From: an uncultured Micrococcus sp.
GTDB taxonomy: Bacteria > Actinomycetota > Actinomycetes > Actinomycetales > Micrococcaceae
Assembly: GCA_946222435.1 (NCBI GenBank)
Contig: CAMIOJ010000139.1
Location: 1-6,143, forward strand
DNA length: 6,143 bases
Reading direction: 5' to 3'
Part shown: in pieces, positions 1 through 6,143 of the stretch
Numbering within the stretch: the stretch's first letter is position 1
Layout: every line of letters starts with the position of its first letter
The notes under the pieces: model-generated
Databases searched by the model: none
What the model was told of the DNA's origin: nothing
Seen by the model: the letters and a program-made list of their open reading frames with translations, nothing else
Program-made: the position numbers and the translations under genes

Positions 1-71
1 GGGTGGCCGGGGGTCGGGACGACCGGGGTTCTTTGGCGGTGCGTCGAGTGGGCGGGGTGCCTGGGACAGGA

Positions 72-106
72 CACGGGCCCCGCACCGGATCGGTGCGGGG
101 CCCGTG
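72..106 (-). terminator. Perfect GC-rich hairpin, probable terminator of the nuclease gene
   Basis: Two perfectly complementary 16-base arms (72-87 and 91-106; left arm cacgggccccgcaccg) enclose a 3-base loop (gat). The hairpin begins 57 bases past the stop codon of the nuclease gene, where an intrinsic terminator would be expected. Neither side carries a run of T, so it is not a canonical terminator. U-less hairpins are common after genes in high-GC actinobacteria. Because the stem is symmetrical it could also stop transcription entering from the left on the other strand. Confidence 0.7.
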
Positions 107-162
107 CGAGCCGGTCACGCGGACCGGCGGGACGGCTCGACGGAGCCGCCAGGGTCGGTGCC

Positions 163-3138
163 TCAGCGGAGGGCGTCGAGGCGGTAGAGGATCGCCGCCA
201 CCTCGCCACGGGAGATGTCGCGGGTCACGCCGAAGGTGCCGTCACGGTAGCCGCCGACGAGCCCCTGGGAGTGCAGCCAGGCGATGGCGGTGTAGTGGGT
301 CTGATCCGGCTCGATGTCGCCGAACGGGGAGGTCGCCGGCCGGGTGAAGTCCGGCTCGCCCATCGCGCGGTACACGAAGGAGGCGAACTCGCCGCGGGTG
401 ATGTCCCGGTCCGGGCGGAACGAACCGTCGGAGTAGCCGCCGGTCACGCCGGCCGCGGCGCCCCAGGTGATGGGGGCGTAGTAGCGGTCGCCGGTCTCCA
501 TGTCGGTGAACGGGGAGACGGCCGGGGAGATGTGCTCCGGGGCCAGGTACCGGTAGATGAACGCCATCGACTCGCCGCGGGAGATGTCACGATCCTTGCG
601 GAAGGTGTTGTCCGCGGTGTAGCCCACGGTCAGCCCCTCGCACTGCATCCAGCGCACGGCCGAGAAGTATCGGGAGCCGGCCGGGTTGTCCGCGAAGTCC
701 GTGATCTCGCAGGTCTCCGGGTCCGGGTCCGGGTCCGGGGTCACGGAGGAGATGCCGAGGTCGAGGCCGAACAGCACCGGGTCGTGGTCCGAGGAGCGGT
801 AGGCGTCCGGGGCGTACACGTCCTGCTGCGCCGGCTTCTTGTACCGGGTCTCGTAGCCGATCAGCGGGACCTCGTCCGCGTTGATGTGCCAGGAGGAGGC
901 GCCGGTCACGCGCGGGGCGAGGTCGGCGTCGGCCAGGGCGTAGTCGAGGTAGCCGAGCATGCCGTCGAACACGTAGGAGTAGGCGTACTCGCCGCCGAAG
1001 GCCTTCTCCAGGTCGGTGAAGCCGCCCTCCACGAGGGTGCGGATCGGACGCTCGTGGTCGTAGGCGTTCAGGTCGCCCATGATCACGGCGTTCGGGAGCT
1101 CGTCGGAGCCGACCCAGTCCACGAGGGCCTCGGCGGCGTCGGTGCGGACCTGGTCGCAGTTGCCGGTCAGGTGGTGGAGGTCGGTCGGGTCTCCGGCGCA
1201 CTCGGAGCCCTTGGACTTCAGGTGGTTGGTGACCACGGTGAACTCATCCAGCTCGGCGGTCGAGCCCTCCGGGACCACCGGGGCGAAGGTCTGCGCCAGG
1301 GCCGGACGGTTCTTGGTGTCGTCGAAGCGGGCGTCCACGGAGGAGTCGAGCACCTTGTGGGCACCCACCGGGGACACGGAGGCCGGCTGGTAGATCATCG
1401 CGGTGGTGATCTGGTCCGTGCCGATCCTGCCGGTCTCCAGGGCGGCGTAGCGCTCCTCGCCGGCGGCGGCGTTGAGGGCGGCCACGAGGTCCTTCAGGGC
1501 GACGTCGCCGTTGTTCTCGATCTCCAGCAGGCCCACGACGTCGGCGTCCATCTCGAGGATCGCCGAGACGATCTTGGCCTTCTGGCGCTCGAACTCCTCG
1601 GCGGTGGTGGCGCCGCGCTCGTTCAGGGTCGTGAAGTAGTTCAGCACGTTGAAGGAGGCGACCTGCAGGTCGCCGCCGACCTCGGGGACCTCGGGGCGGG
1701 TGACGGTGTCCTCGTAGCCGGCGGCCTGGGTCGGCTGCAGGGCCCAGGTGTCATAGCGGTAGTCGAGCACGCCCGTCAGGTCCGTGAGCGTGTCGCCGCC
1801 GGAGAACAGGTTCTCCAGGGTGAAGGCGCCGCCGCCGGGGTGCAGGGCCGGGTCCGGGTTCTGCACGGACCGGCCGTCGTCCACGGTGATGCGGTTGGCG
1901 AGGTTCTGCTCGTACAGGGCCTGGGCCTCGGGGGACTCCGGGGCGTGCACGGCGGTGGGGGTGTACTGGCGCTCGGGGCCGACCACGATCGTGCCGTAGC
2001 GGGCGTACTGGTAGGTCTCCAGGACCACGGCCTCGGGCACGGTCACGCGCATACCCTCGGTGGGCTCGAGGTCGGTGATCGGGAAGGACACCTCCATCGG
2101 CGCCGGCAGCTCCTCGGTGCCGCAGTCCGTCACAGCGTCCTGGGTGATCTGGGTCATGCCGTAGTGCTCGCCCACGGTGCCGCGCACGGTGAGCAGCTCG
2201 CCCTGCTCCACCGGTGCGGAACTCGGGGCGTACACGAACACGCCCTCGGAGGTCGCGGGGTCCGCGTCCGCGGTGGCGTCGGTCTGCTGCAGGTAGTAGC
2301 CGTTGAAGCCGCCGGTCTGGAACACGCCGACGACCACGCCGCGGACCACCACGTCCTGGCCGGTGATCGGGGAGGAGGCCCCGGAGCCCTGCACGTCGTG
2401 GATGCCGGTGGCGTCCATGTCGCAGGTGAGGGTCGGGTCCACGGGGTCGATCGGGTCCGAGCCGCCGGCCTCGGCGAGGGCGTTGGCGGCGCCGGGGGTG
2501 TTGAGGGCCTCGCCCTCCTCGGGGGTGCCGGTCACCGGCTGGCCGCCTCTGACCAGGCCCGCGCCGTCGAAGTCGTTGCGCACCCAGTCGGTGCCGCCGT
2601 CGGGGACGCGGGAGGCGCCGCCCACGGTCTGGCCGCGGCCGTCGAAGTCGCGGGCGAGCTCGGTGCCCCAGGCGCGGTCGCCGGCGTCGCCGTCCAGCAC
2701 GCCCACGGAGTCATGCACGGTCAGGCCGTCGATGATCGCGTCCAGGCTCTGGCCGGTGGCGACCTCGCCGGAGACCAGGAGGAAGGAGACGGAGCCGTTC
2801 TGGAAGTTCCGCTCGACCAGGGCGCGCCCGTCCGCGTCCACGGAGGTGAGGCGGTCCACGCTCAGGACGTTGCCCTGCCGGGTGTTGTTGTCCCCCTCCA
2901 CGGAGATCACGGAGAGGGTGCTCGGGTCGACGCCGGCGGGGACGAGGACCTCCACGTACTCGTGGATGTCCGCGCCGACCGTGTCGGTGACGAACTCGTT
3001 GATGACTGGGGCCGAGACGGCGGCCGGGGCGGGGGCGTCGGTGGCGCCGGCGACGGGCGCCGTGGTCACGACGGTGCCGACGCAGAGGAGGCCGGCGGCG
3101 AAGGTGGCGGTGAACCGCGAGGTGTGCTTCATGGACAT
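163..3138 (-). CDS. ExeM/NucH-family extracellular endonuclease with three C-terminal SLH domains
   Basis: Predicted secreted, metal-dependent nuclease of 991 aa that degrades extracellular nucleic acid while held on the cell wall. Domains in order: a signal peptide (about 1-32, short basic start, hydrophobic core, likely cleavage after AGA); a lamin-tail-like domain (about 43-224, from VINEFV to the typical ending NTPGAAN); an NucH-type OB-fold (about 239-340, motif VQGSGASSPITG, flanked by C239 and C339); a linking region; an endonuclease/exonuclease/phosphatase domain (about 490-792); a short DP-repeat linker; and three SLH repeats (about 812-866, 875-932, 937-991). The catalytic set looks complete: N497 in SFNVLNYF, E539 in LLEIEN, H639 in TNHLKSKGS, D689 and N691 in MGDLNA, D784 and H785 in SSDHDP. 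C647 and C661 match the family's cysteine pair after NHLKSKGS. The SLH repeats carry SRGE, TRGE and SRGE where the classical motif is TRAE. Two ATGs compete, at 3138 and 3132. The first is preferred because the AGGGAA ribosome site (3142-3147) is better spaced; the shorter form is 989 aa. The gene follows menE but seems to have its own promoter. Family and anchoring are inferred from motifs. Confidence 0.93.
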   Translation of the reverse strand: MSMKHTSRFTATFAAGLLCVGTVVTTAPVAGATDAPAPAAVSAPVINEFVTDTVGADIHEYVEVLVPAGVDPSTLSVISVEGDNNTRQGNVLSVDRLTSVDADGRALVERNFQNGSVSFLLVSGEVATGQSLDAIIDGLTVHDSVGVLDGDAGDRAWGTELARDFDGRGQTVGGASRVPDGGTDWVRNDFDGAGLVRGGQPVTGTPEEGEALNTPGAANALAEAGGSDPIDPVDPTLTCDMDATGIHDVQGSGASSPITGQDVVVRGVVVGVFQTGGFNGYYLQQTDATADADPATSEGVFVYAPSSAPVEQGELLTVRGTVGEHYGMTQITQDAVTDCGTEELPAPMEVSFPITDLEPTEGMRVTVPEAVVLETYQYARYGTIVVGPERQYTPTAVHAPESPEAQALYEQNLANRITVDDGRSVQNPDPALHPGGGAFTLENLFSGGDTLTDLTGVLDYRYDTWALQPTQAAGYEDTVTRPEVPEVGGDLQVASFNVLNYFTTLNERGATTAEEFERQKAKIVSAILEMDADVVGLLEIENNGDVALKDLVAALNAAAGEERYAALETGRIGTDQITTAMIYQPASVSPVGAHKVLDSSVDARFDDTKNRPALAQTFAPVVPEGSTAELDEFTVVTNHLKSKGSECAGDPTDLHHLTGNCDQVRTDAAEALVDWVGSDELPNAVIMGDLNAYDHERPIRTLVEGGFTDLEKAFGGEYAYSYVFDGMLGYLDYALADADLAPRVTGASSWHINADEVPLIGYETRYKKPAQQDVYAPDAYRSSDHDPVLFGLDLGISSVTPDPDPDPETCEITDFADNPAGSRYFSAVRWMQCEGLTVGYTADNTFRKDRDISRGESMAFIYRYLAPEHISPAVSPFTDMETGDRYYAPITWGAAAGVTGGYSDGSFRPDRDITRGEFASFVYRAMGEPDFTRPATSPFGDIEPDQTHYTAIAWLHSQGLVGGYRDGTFGVTRDISRGEVAAILYRLDALR
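719..740 (-). repeat. Short CCGGGT hexamer repeat encoding a DP linker
   Basis: About three tandem copies of a six-base unit encode Asp-Pro repeats (PDPDPDPE) between the catalytic domain and the first SLH repeat of the nuclease. Such DP runs act as stiff spacers in wall-associated proteins. The perfect DNA repeat could change copy number by slippage in multiples of two residues without breaking the frame. Confidence 0.6.
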
Positions 3139-3141
3139 GCT

Positions 3142-3147
3142 TTCCCT
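3142..3147 (-). promoter_or_regulatory. Ribosome binding site of the nuclease gene
   Basis: AGGGAA on the minus strand. Counting from AGGG, it lies 5 bases before the ATG at 3138 and 11 bases before the ATG at 3132, which favours the upstream start without excluding the other. Confidence 0.5.
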
Positions 3148-3153
3148 GTGGCA

Positions 3154-3171
3154 GGTGATGACGAGGTGACG
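3154..3171 (-). repeat. Pair of TCACC-core heptamers one helical turn apart (downstream pair)
   Basis: On the minus strand CGTCACC (3171-3165) and CATCACC (3160-3154) are spaced exactly 11 bases apart in the same direction. Each matches the actinobacterial PHO-box heptamer GTTCACC at 5 of 7 positions. They lie between the putative -10 element and the ribosome binding site of the nuclease gene. They may be part of the same regulatory region as the repeats at 3198-3230, or they may be chance. Confidence 0.3.
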
Positions 3172-3175
3172 CCTC

Positions 3176-3181
3176 AGAGTA
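3176..3181 (-). promoter_or_regulatory. Possible -10 element of the nuclease promoter
   Basis: TACTCT on the minus strand keeps the key T, A and final T of a -10 hexamer. It sits in the only AT-richer part of the gap and would give a leader of roughly 30 bases. No TTGACA-like -35 is seen at the right distance. The expected -35 position instead falls on the GGTCACC repeat, as it would in an activator-dependent promoter. This is a weak call by eye. Confidence 0.3.
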
Positions 3182-3186
3182 GGCAT

Positions 3187-3211
3187 CCCGCACTGCGGGG
3201 AGGTGACCTCC
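3187..3211. other. Two abutting 13-bp palindromes in the nuclease promoter region
   Basis: CCCGCAcTGCGGG (3187-3199) and GGAGGTgACCTCC (3199-3211) are each perfect 6-bp inverted repeats around one central base, and they share base 3199. The one-base centre rules out an ordinary RNA hairpin, so a dimeric protein operator is the more natural reading. They occupy the presumed -35 to -10 interval of the nuclease promoter. The regulator is not identifiable from sequence. Confidence 0.35.
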
Positions 3212-3230
3212 GCGTCACGGGCGGGTGAAC
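3198..3230 (-). promoter_or_regulatory. PHO-box-like direct repeats upstream of the nuclease gene
   Basis: Read on the minus strand, three consecutive 11-base units fit here. They begin GTTCACC (3230-3224), CGTGACG (3219-3213) and GGTCACC (3208-3202). The first is a 7/7 match and the third a 6/7 match to the GTTCACC heptamer of Streptomyces PhoP and mycobacterial RegX3 sites, while the middle unit matches poorly (3/7). Such sites are direct repeats of 11-base units and usually overlap the -35 region of activated promoters, which is the position here. Control by phosphate starvation would suit an extracellular nuclease. Family knowledge supplies the consensus; binding is inferred. Confidence 0.35.
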
Positions 3231-3263
3231 GGGACGGGGCGCGCAGTGGGCGGGCGGCTGGTC

Positions 3264-4472
3264 TCAGCCGGCCGCGGCAAACAGCGCGGTGAGCGCCCGC
3301 CGGTCCGGCTTGCCGGTGGACAGCAGCGGCAGTGAGTCCAGGGCCAGCCAGGTCTTGGGCACGGCCGGCCCGCCGAGGGCCCGCTTCACGACGACGGCCA
3401 GTCGCCTCTGCGTGCCCGCCCCCCAGGCCTGTGCCCCTCGGGCGGGGACGACCGCGGCGCACAGCCGCTGGCCCCACTCCGGGTCCTCGACGGCGCCGAC
3501 GAACACCTCGGCGATGTCGTCGTCGGCCTCCAGCACGGCCTGCACGGCGGCGGCGGAGACCTTCACGCCGCCGGTGATGACCACGTCGTCGGCGCGGCCG
3601 GTCACGGTGAGGCGGGGGCCGTCGTCGTGGTGGGAGAGGCGGCCCAGGTCCTCGGTGAGGAAGGAGGCGGAGGCGGGGGAGGCGTCGTCGTGGGTGAAGT
3701 GGTTCGAGGTGCGCTCCGGGTCGTCCAGGTAGCCGGCGGCGACCATGGGGCCGGTGAGGCGGATGCGGCCCGAGGGCTCCGTGTCCGCGGTGCGGGGGAC
3801 GCCCACCAGGTCGGCGCGGACCCCCGACAGCGGGACGGAGTCGTAGACGCAGCCGCCGCAGGTCTCGGCCATGCCGTAGGTGGCGGTGAGGCGGACGCCC
3901 GCGGCCTCGGCGGCCGTGCGCAGGGGAGCGGGCAGCCGGGCACCGCCCACGAGCACGCGGTCGAAGGAGCGCAGGGCCGCCCGCCCGGCCGGGTCGGCGT
4001 CGGCTGCCAGGAGGCGCGCGAGCTGGGTGGGGACGAGCGAGACGAGCCGGGGGCCGGCGTCGTCGGGCAGGGCGGCCGCCCCGGTGGCGAACGCCGCGGG
4101 CGTGAAGGGGCCCGGTGGCAGGGCCACGGGTGCGGTCCCGGCCGCGATCGAGCGGGAGAGCACGGCGAGCCCGGCAACGTAGTGCACGCCGAGGGCCAGC
4201 AGCCACGCCCCCTCGCCCCCGAGCCGCCGGGCCGTGGCCGCGGCCGAGGCGCGCAGGGCCGCGCCGGTCAGGACGATCTGCTTCGGTGTGCCCGTGGACC
4301 CGGAGGTGCGCACCACGGCGACGGCGTCCGGGTCGCCGCAGCGGCGCGGGTCGCGGGCCTCGGGTCGGGGGAGGACGGCGCCGTCGGCGGTCAGCTCGAC
4401 GGGGGCGCCGCCGTCGAAGGCTGCGGCGAGGGCGTCCGTGGCGCGGGCGAGGGCGTCGGCGGTGGCGGGCAT
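3264..4472 (-). CDS. menE: o-Succinylbenzoate-CoA ligase (MenE), menaquinone biosynthesis
   Basis: Cytoplasmic ANL-superfamily enzyme of 402 aa. MenE activates o-succinylbenzoate with ATP to an acyl-adenylate and then forms o-succinylbenzoyl-CoA, the substrate that MenB cyclises to the naphthoquinone ring. Visible motifs are the phosphate-binding loop TSGSTGTPK (56-64), the A5 motif ATYGMAET (197-204), the A7 motif TEDLGR with D275 (273-278), the A8 hinge GRADDVVITGGVKVS (292-306), and the C-terminal A10 motif STGKPDRR with catalytic lysine K388. H97 in GVHYVAGL fits the substrate-side histidine segment of MenE. The protein is compact, like actinobacterial MenE, with a shortened N-terminal region compared with general acyl-CoA synthetases. 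The ATG at 4472 is the only start between the upstream gene and the conserved region, with no in-frame GTG or TTG before it. No clear ribosome site precedes it, only GGGG two bases away. The gene starts 66 bases after the transporter stop and may share its transcript. Other men genes are not in the window. A different small acyl-CoA ligase is possible but less likely. Confidence 0.88.
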   Translation of the reverse strand: MPATADALARATDALAAAFDGGAPVELTADGAVLPRPEARDPRRCGDPDAVAVVRTSGSTGTPKQIVLTGAALRASAAATARRLGGEGAWLLALGVHYVAGLAVLSRSIAAGTAPVALPPGPFTPAAFATGAAALPDDAGPRLVSLVPTQLARLLAADADPAGRAALRSFDRVLVGGARLPAPLRTAAEAAGVRLTATYGMAETCGGCVYDSVPLSGVRADLVGVPRTADTEPSGRIRLTGPMVAAGYLDDPERTSNHFTHDDASPASASFLTEDLGRLSHHDDGPRLTVTGRADDVVITGGVKVSAAAVQAVLEADDDIAEVFVGAVEDPEWGQRLCAAVVPARGAQAWGAGTQRRLAVVVKRALGGPAVPKTWLALDSLPLLSTGKPDRRALTALFAAAG

Positions 4473-4538
4473 GGCCCCGAGTGTAGGAGGCCCGACGGTC
4501 GGACGGACCCGCCCGGCGGACCGGATCCGCCCGGCCGG

Positions 4539-6104
4539 TCAGAGCATGAACGGCACGGTGGCGATCTTGACCACCATGATCAGCGCGAACAGCTGGGCGT
4601 ACCCCTCGGTCACGCGGGCGTCGGTGGACCGGGAGAGCGCGTAGTCCAGGATCGCCGGCTGGCCCGTGATGCCCGCCAGCGCCCCGAAGGTGCGATCCAC
4701 GGACTGCCCCAGCAGCCGTGCCGCGGCGATGAGCAGGGCCGCGGTCAGCGCGGTGAGCACGGCGGACATCAGGATGGCCAGCCCGCCGACCCGGGTGAAC
4801 ACCGTCTCGATGAACGCCGGGCCGGCGGCCAAGCCCACCACGCCTAGGAAGAGCATGAGGCCGAACTGCCGCAGCGTCAGCGCGATCTCCGTGGACGGCT
4901 CCCACACCGTGGGTCCCGTTCGGCCGATCGCACCGAGGGCGAGGCCGACGAGGATGCACCCGGCCGCCGGGCCGAGGGAGAAGGAGGCCCCGCCCGGAAG
5001 CGGGATCGTCACCATGCCCAGCAGGTAGCCCAGCGCCATGCCCGTGCCCAGGGAGATCCAGTCCAGGTTCGAGAGCCCGCGCGTCGAGTTGCCGAAGAAG
5101 TCGCGCACCGCCTCCATCCGCGGCGCGGTGGTGACGATGAGCACCCGGTCGCCGACCTTGAGCTCGGTCTGCGGGGTGGCCAGCGACTCGACGTCGTCGC
5201 GCCGCAGCCGGGCGACGTCGGTGCCGAAGCGCTCGCGCAGGGACAGCGTGCCCAGGCGGCGACCGGCCAGGGCGCGGGCCGTGACGATGACCATGGAGGT
5301 CTGCATCGGGTTCATCACCCGCGCCGGGTCGGCGTCGGTGCGGCGGCCGAAGGCCTGCACGGCCTCGTCGATGTTCTTCTCCGTGCCGTCCAGGACGACC
5401 TTGTCCCCGGGTTCGATCCGGTCGGCGGAGCCGGCGATCCGGGCCACGCCGCCGCGGCGCAGCGCCACCACGCGCACCAGCCCCTCGGAGATCCCCGGGA
5501 TCTCCCGCACGGTGAGGGCGGAGGTGGCGGCTGCGGCGGTGAAGCGCAGCTTGCCGTCGGTCACCGGCGCCGGATCGCGCGGGGAGCTGTTCCACGGGCG
5601 GGCGGCGAGCAGGGTGATCGCGATGATGGTGCCGACCACGCCCACCAGGTAGGACAGCCCGTAGCCCACGGCCGGGGCCTGCCCGCCGGTGAGCTGGTTC
5701 GCCAGCGCCATCGCCGGCGTCGCGGTGAGCGACCCCGTCCACACGCCGATCGCCGTCGGCAGGTCCAGGTGGAGCAGCGCGGCCAGCGGGTGCACCGTGA
5801 AGGCGGTGAGGACCACCACGACGACGGCGGCCAGCATCAGGGGCAGGTTGCGGCGCAGGTCCCGGAAGAACACCTTGCCGGCGCCGAGCCCGATCAGGTA
5901 GGCGAACAGGGCCAGGCCGAAGCTCTGGAACAGGGCCAGCCGGTCGCCGACGTCGGGCAGCACCGCCCCGACGAGCAGGCCCACGAACAGGGCTCCCGAG
6001 GCGCCGAGGCGGATCTTGCCCAGGGGGATGGTGCCGACGGCGGCGCCCAGGGCGACGGTGGCCATGAGGACGAGGATGGGCTGGTCGTTGAGCAGTGCGA
6101 GCAT
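4539..6104 (-). CDS. Aspartate:alanine exchanger (AAEx/YidE/YbjL) family transporter with two RCK_C domains
   Basis: Inner-membrane transporter of 521 aa. An N-terminal block of about six hydrophobic segments (about 8-168) is followed by a cytoplasmic region (about 169-345) with two TrkA-C/RCK_C-like domains (about 196-253 and 270-338). A second hydrophobic block of about five segments (about 347-521) ends exactly at the C-terminus. The two membrane halves carry matching short motifs, GSLTATPAMALA (124-135) and GITGQPAILDYA (478-489). This is the duplicated pattern expected in the family. Characterised relatives are the aspartate:alanine antiporter AspT and the Corynebacterium glutamicum succinate exporter SucE1, so the substrate is probably a small carboxylate or amino acid but cannot be read from sequence. 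The RCK_C domains suggest gating or regulation by a small cytoplasmic ligand. The start at 6104 is supported by GGAG eight bases upstream. No other start codon lies in frame between it and the window edge. Family confidence is high, substrate confidence low. Confidence 0.88.
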   Translation of the reverse strand: MLALLNDQPILVLMATVALGAAVGTIPLGKIRLGASGALFVGLLVGAVLPDVGDRLALFQSFGLALFAYLIGLGAGKVFFRDLRRNLPLMLAAVVVVVLTAFTVHPLAALLHLDLPTAIGVWTGSLTATPAMALANQLTGGQAPAVGYGLSYLVGVVGTIIAITLLAARPWNSSPRDPAPVTDGKLRFTAAAATSALTVREIPGISEGLVRVVALRRGGVARIAGSADRIEPGDKVVLDGTEKNIDEAVQAFGRRTDADPARVMNPMQTSMVIVTARALAGRRLGTLSLRERFGTDVARLRRDDVESLATPQTELKVGDRVLIVTTAPRMEAVRDFFGNSTRGLSNLDWISLGTGMALGYLLGMVTIPLPGGASFSLGPAAGCILVGLALGAIGRTGPTVWEPSTEIALTLRQFGLMLFLGVVGLAAGPAFIETVFTRVGGLAILMSAVLTALTAALLIAAARLLGQSVDRTFGALAGITGQPAILDYALSRSTDARVTEGYAQLFALIMVVKIATVPFML

Positions 6105-6112
6105 GGGCGGGT

Positions 6113-6116
6113 CTCC
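6113..6116 (-). promoter_or_regulatory. Ribosome binding site of the transporter gene
   Basis: GGAG on the minus strand, 8 bases before the ATG at 6104, a normal spacing. The promoter, if separate, would lie mostly beyond the right edge of the window. Confidence 0.55.
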
Positions 6117-6143
6117 GTCCTGCCGTGGTGGTCGGTCAGAAGT

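Noticed and set aside
1..71. Possible gene end at the left edge
   Set aside because: No frame in these 71 bases gives a recognisable protein segment, and no RNA gene or repeat is apparent.
3079..3099. Cysteine in the nuclease signal peptide (LLCVGT) considered as a lipoprotein lipobox
   Set aside because: The residue before Cys is Leu instead of Gly/Ala/Ser, and a good signal peptidase I site (AGA then TDA) follows. SLH repeats already explain surface attachment.
271..3228. A 985-codon open frame on the plus strand opposite the nuclease gene
   Set aside because: The translation is low-complexity Gly/Val/His/Arg-rich with no domain. It mirrors the nuclease gene, whose protein has full motif support. 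Long antisense frames are expected at this GC content.
3255..3270. Small hairpin (6-bp stem cggctg/cagccg, 4-base loop) over the menE stop codon
   Set aside because: Short, overlaps the coding end and lacks a T run. Too weak to call a terminator in DNA this GC-rich.
4515..4531. Inverted repeat ggcgga/tccgcc with a 5-base loop just after the transporter stop
   Set aside because: Only 6 bp and no T run. It could be a weak terminator but is expected by chance at this composition, so co-transcription with menE is left open.
3627..4847. A 406-codon plus-strand frame opposite menE and the transporter end
   Set aside because: Low-complexity Gly/Arg-rich shadow with no recognisable motif, spanning two well-supported genes on the other strand.
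3139..5742. The nuclease reading frame stays open upstream to 5742, giving an apparent 1859-codon protein
   Set aside because: The extra part is Arg/Pro/Gly-rich, out-of-frame translation of menE and the transporter. A signal peptide and ribosome site mark the true start near 3138.

Overview
The window is very GC-rich and densely coding, with strong G/C preference at third codon positions. Its gene content is an S-layer-homology-anchored extracellular nuclease, a compact MenE and a YidE/YbjL-type exchanger. Together these point to a high-GC Gram-positive actinobacterium, most likely Micrococcales of a Micrococcus/Kocuria type. That placement is inferred from composition and protein style, not from a database match.

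All three genes lie on the minus strand, so transcription runs from right to left. First comes an aspartate:alanine-exchanger-family membrane transporter (4539-6104) with a good ribosome binding site. After a 66-base gap comes menE (3264-4472), the o-succinylbenzoate-CoA ligase of menaquinone synthesis. These two could be co-transcribed. A 125-base intergenic region (3139-3263) follows and appears to carry the nuclease promoter. The last gene is a large secreted ExeM/NucH-type nuclease (163-3138). It has a signal peptide, a lamin-tail-like domain, an OB-fold, an endonuclease/exonuclease/phosphatase catalytic domain and three C-terminal SLH repeats. Its transcript probably ends at a perfect 16-bp hairpin (72-106). 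Bases 1-71 show no supportable gene.

The genes do not form one obvious pathway. MenE serves respiratory quinone synthesis in the cytoplasm, the transporter probably moves a small carboxylate or amino acid, and the nuclease acts outside the cell while held on the wall. The most interesting non-coding signal is upstream of the nuclease. Four same-direction TCACC-core heptamers sit there at 11- and 22-base spacings, resembling the PhoP/RegX3 phosphate-starvation boxes of actinobacteria. This fits a model in which a wall-bound nuclease scavenges phosphate from extracellular DNA. That model is an inference from sequence pattern and context. I see no clearly undescribed multi-gene system here.
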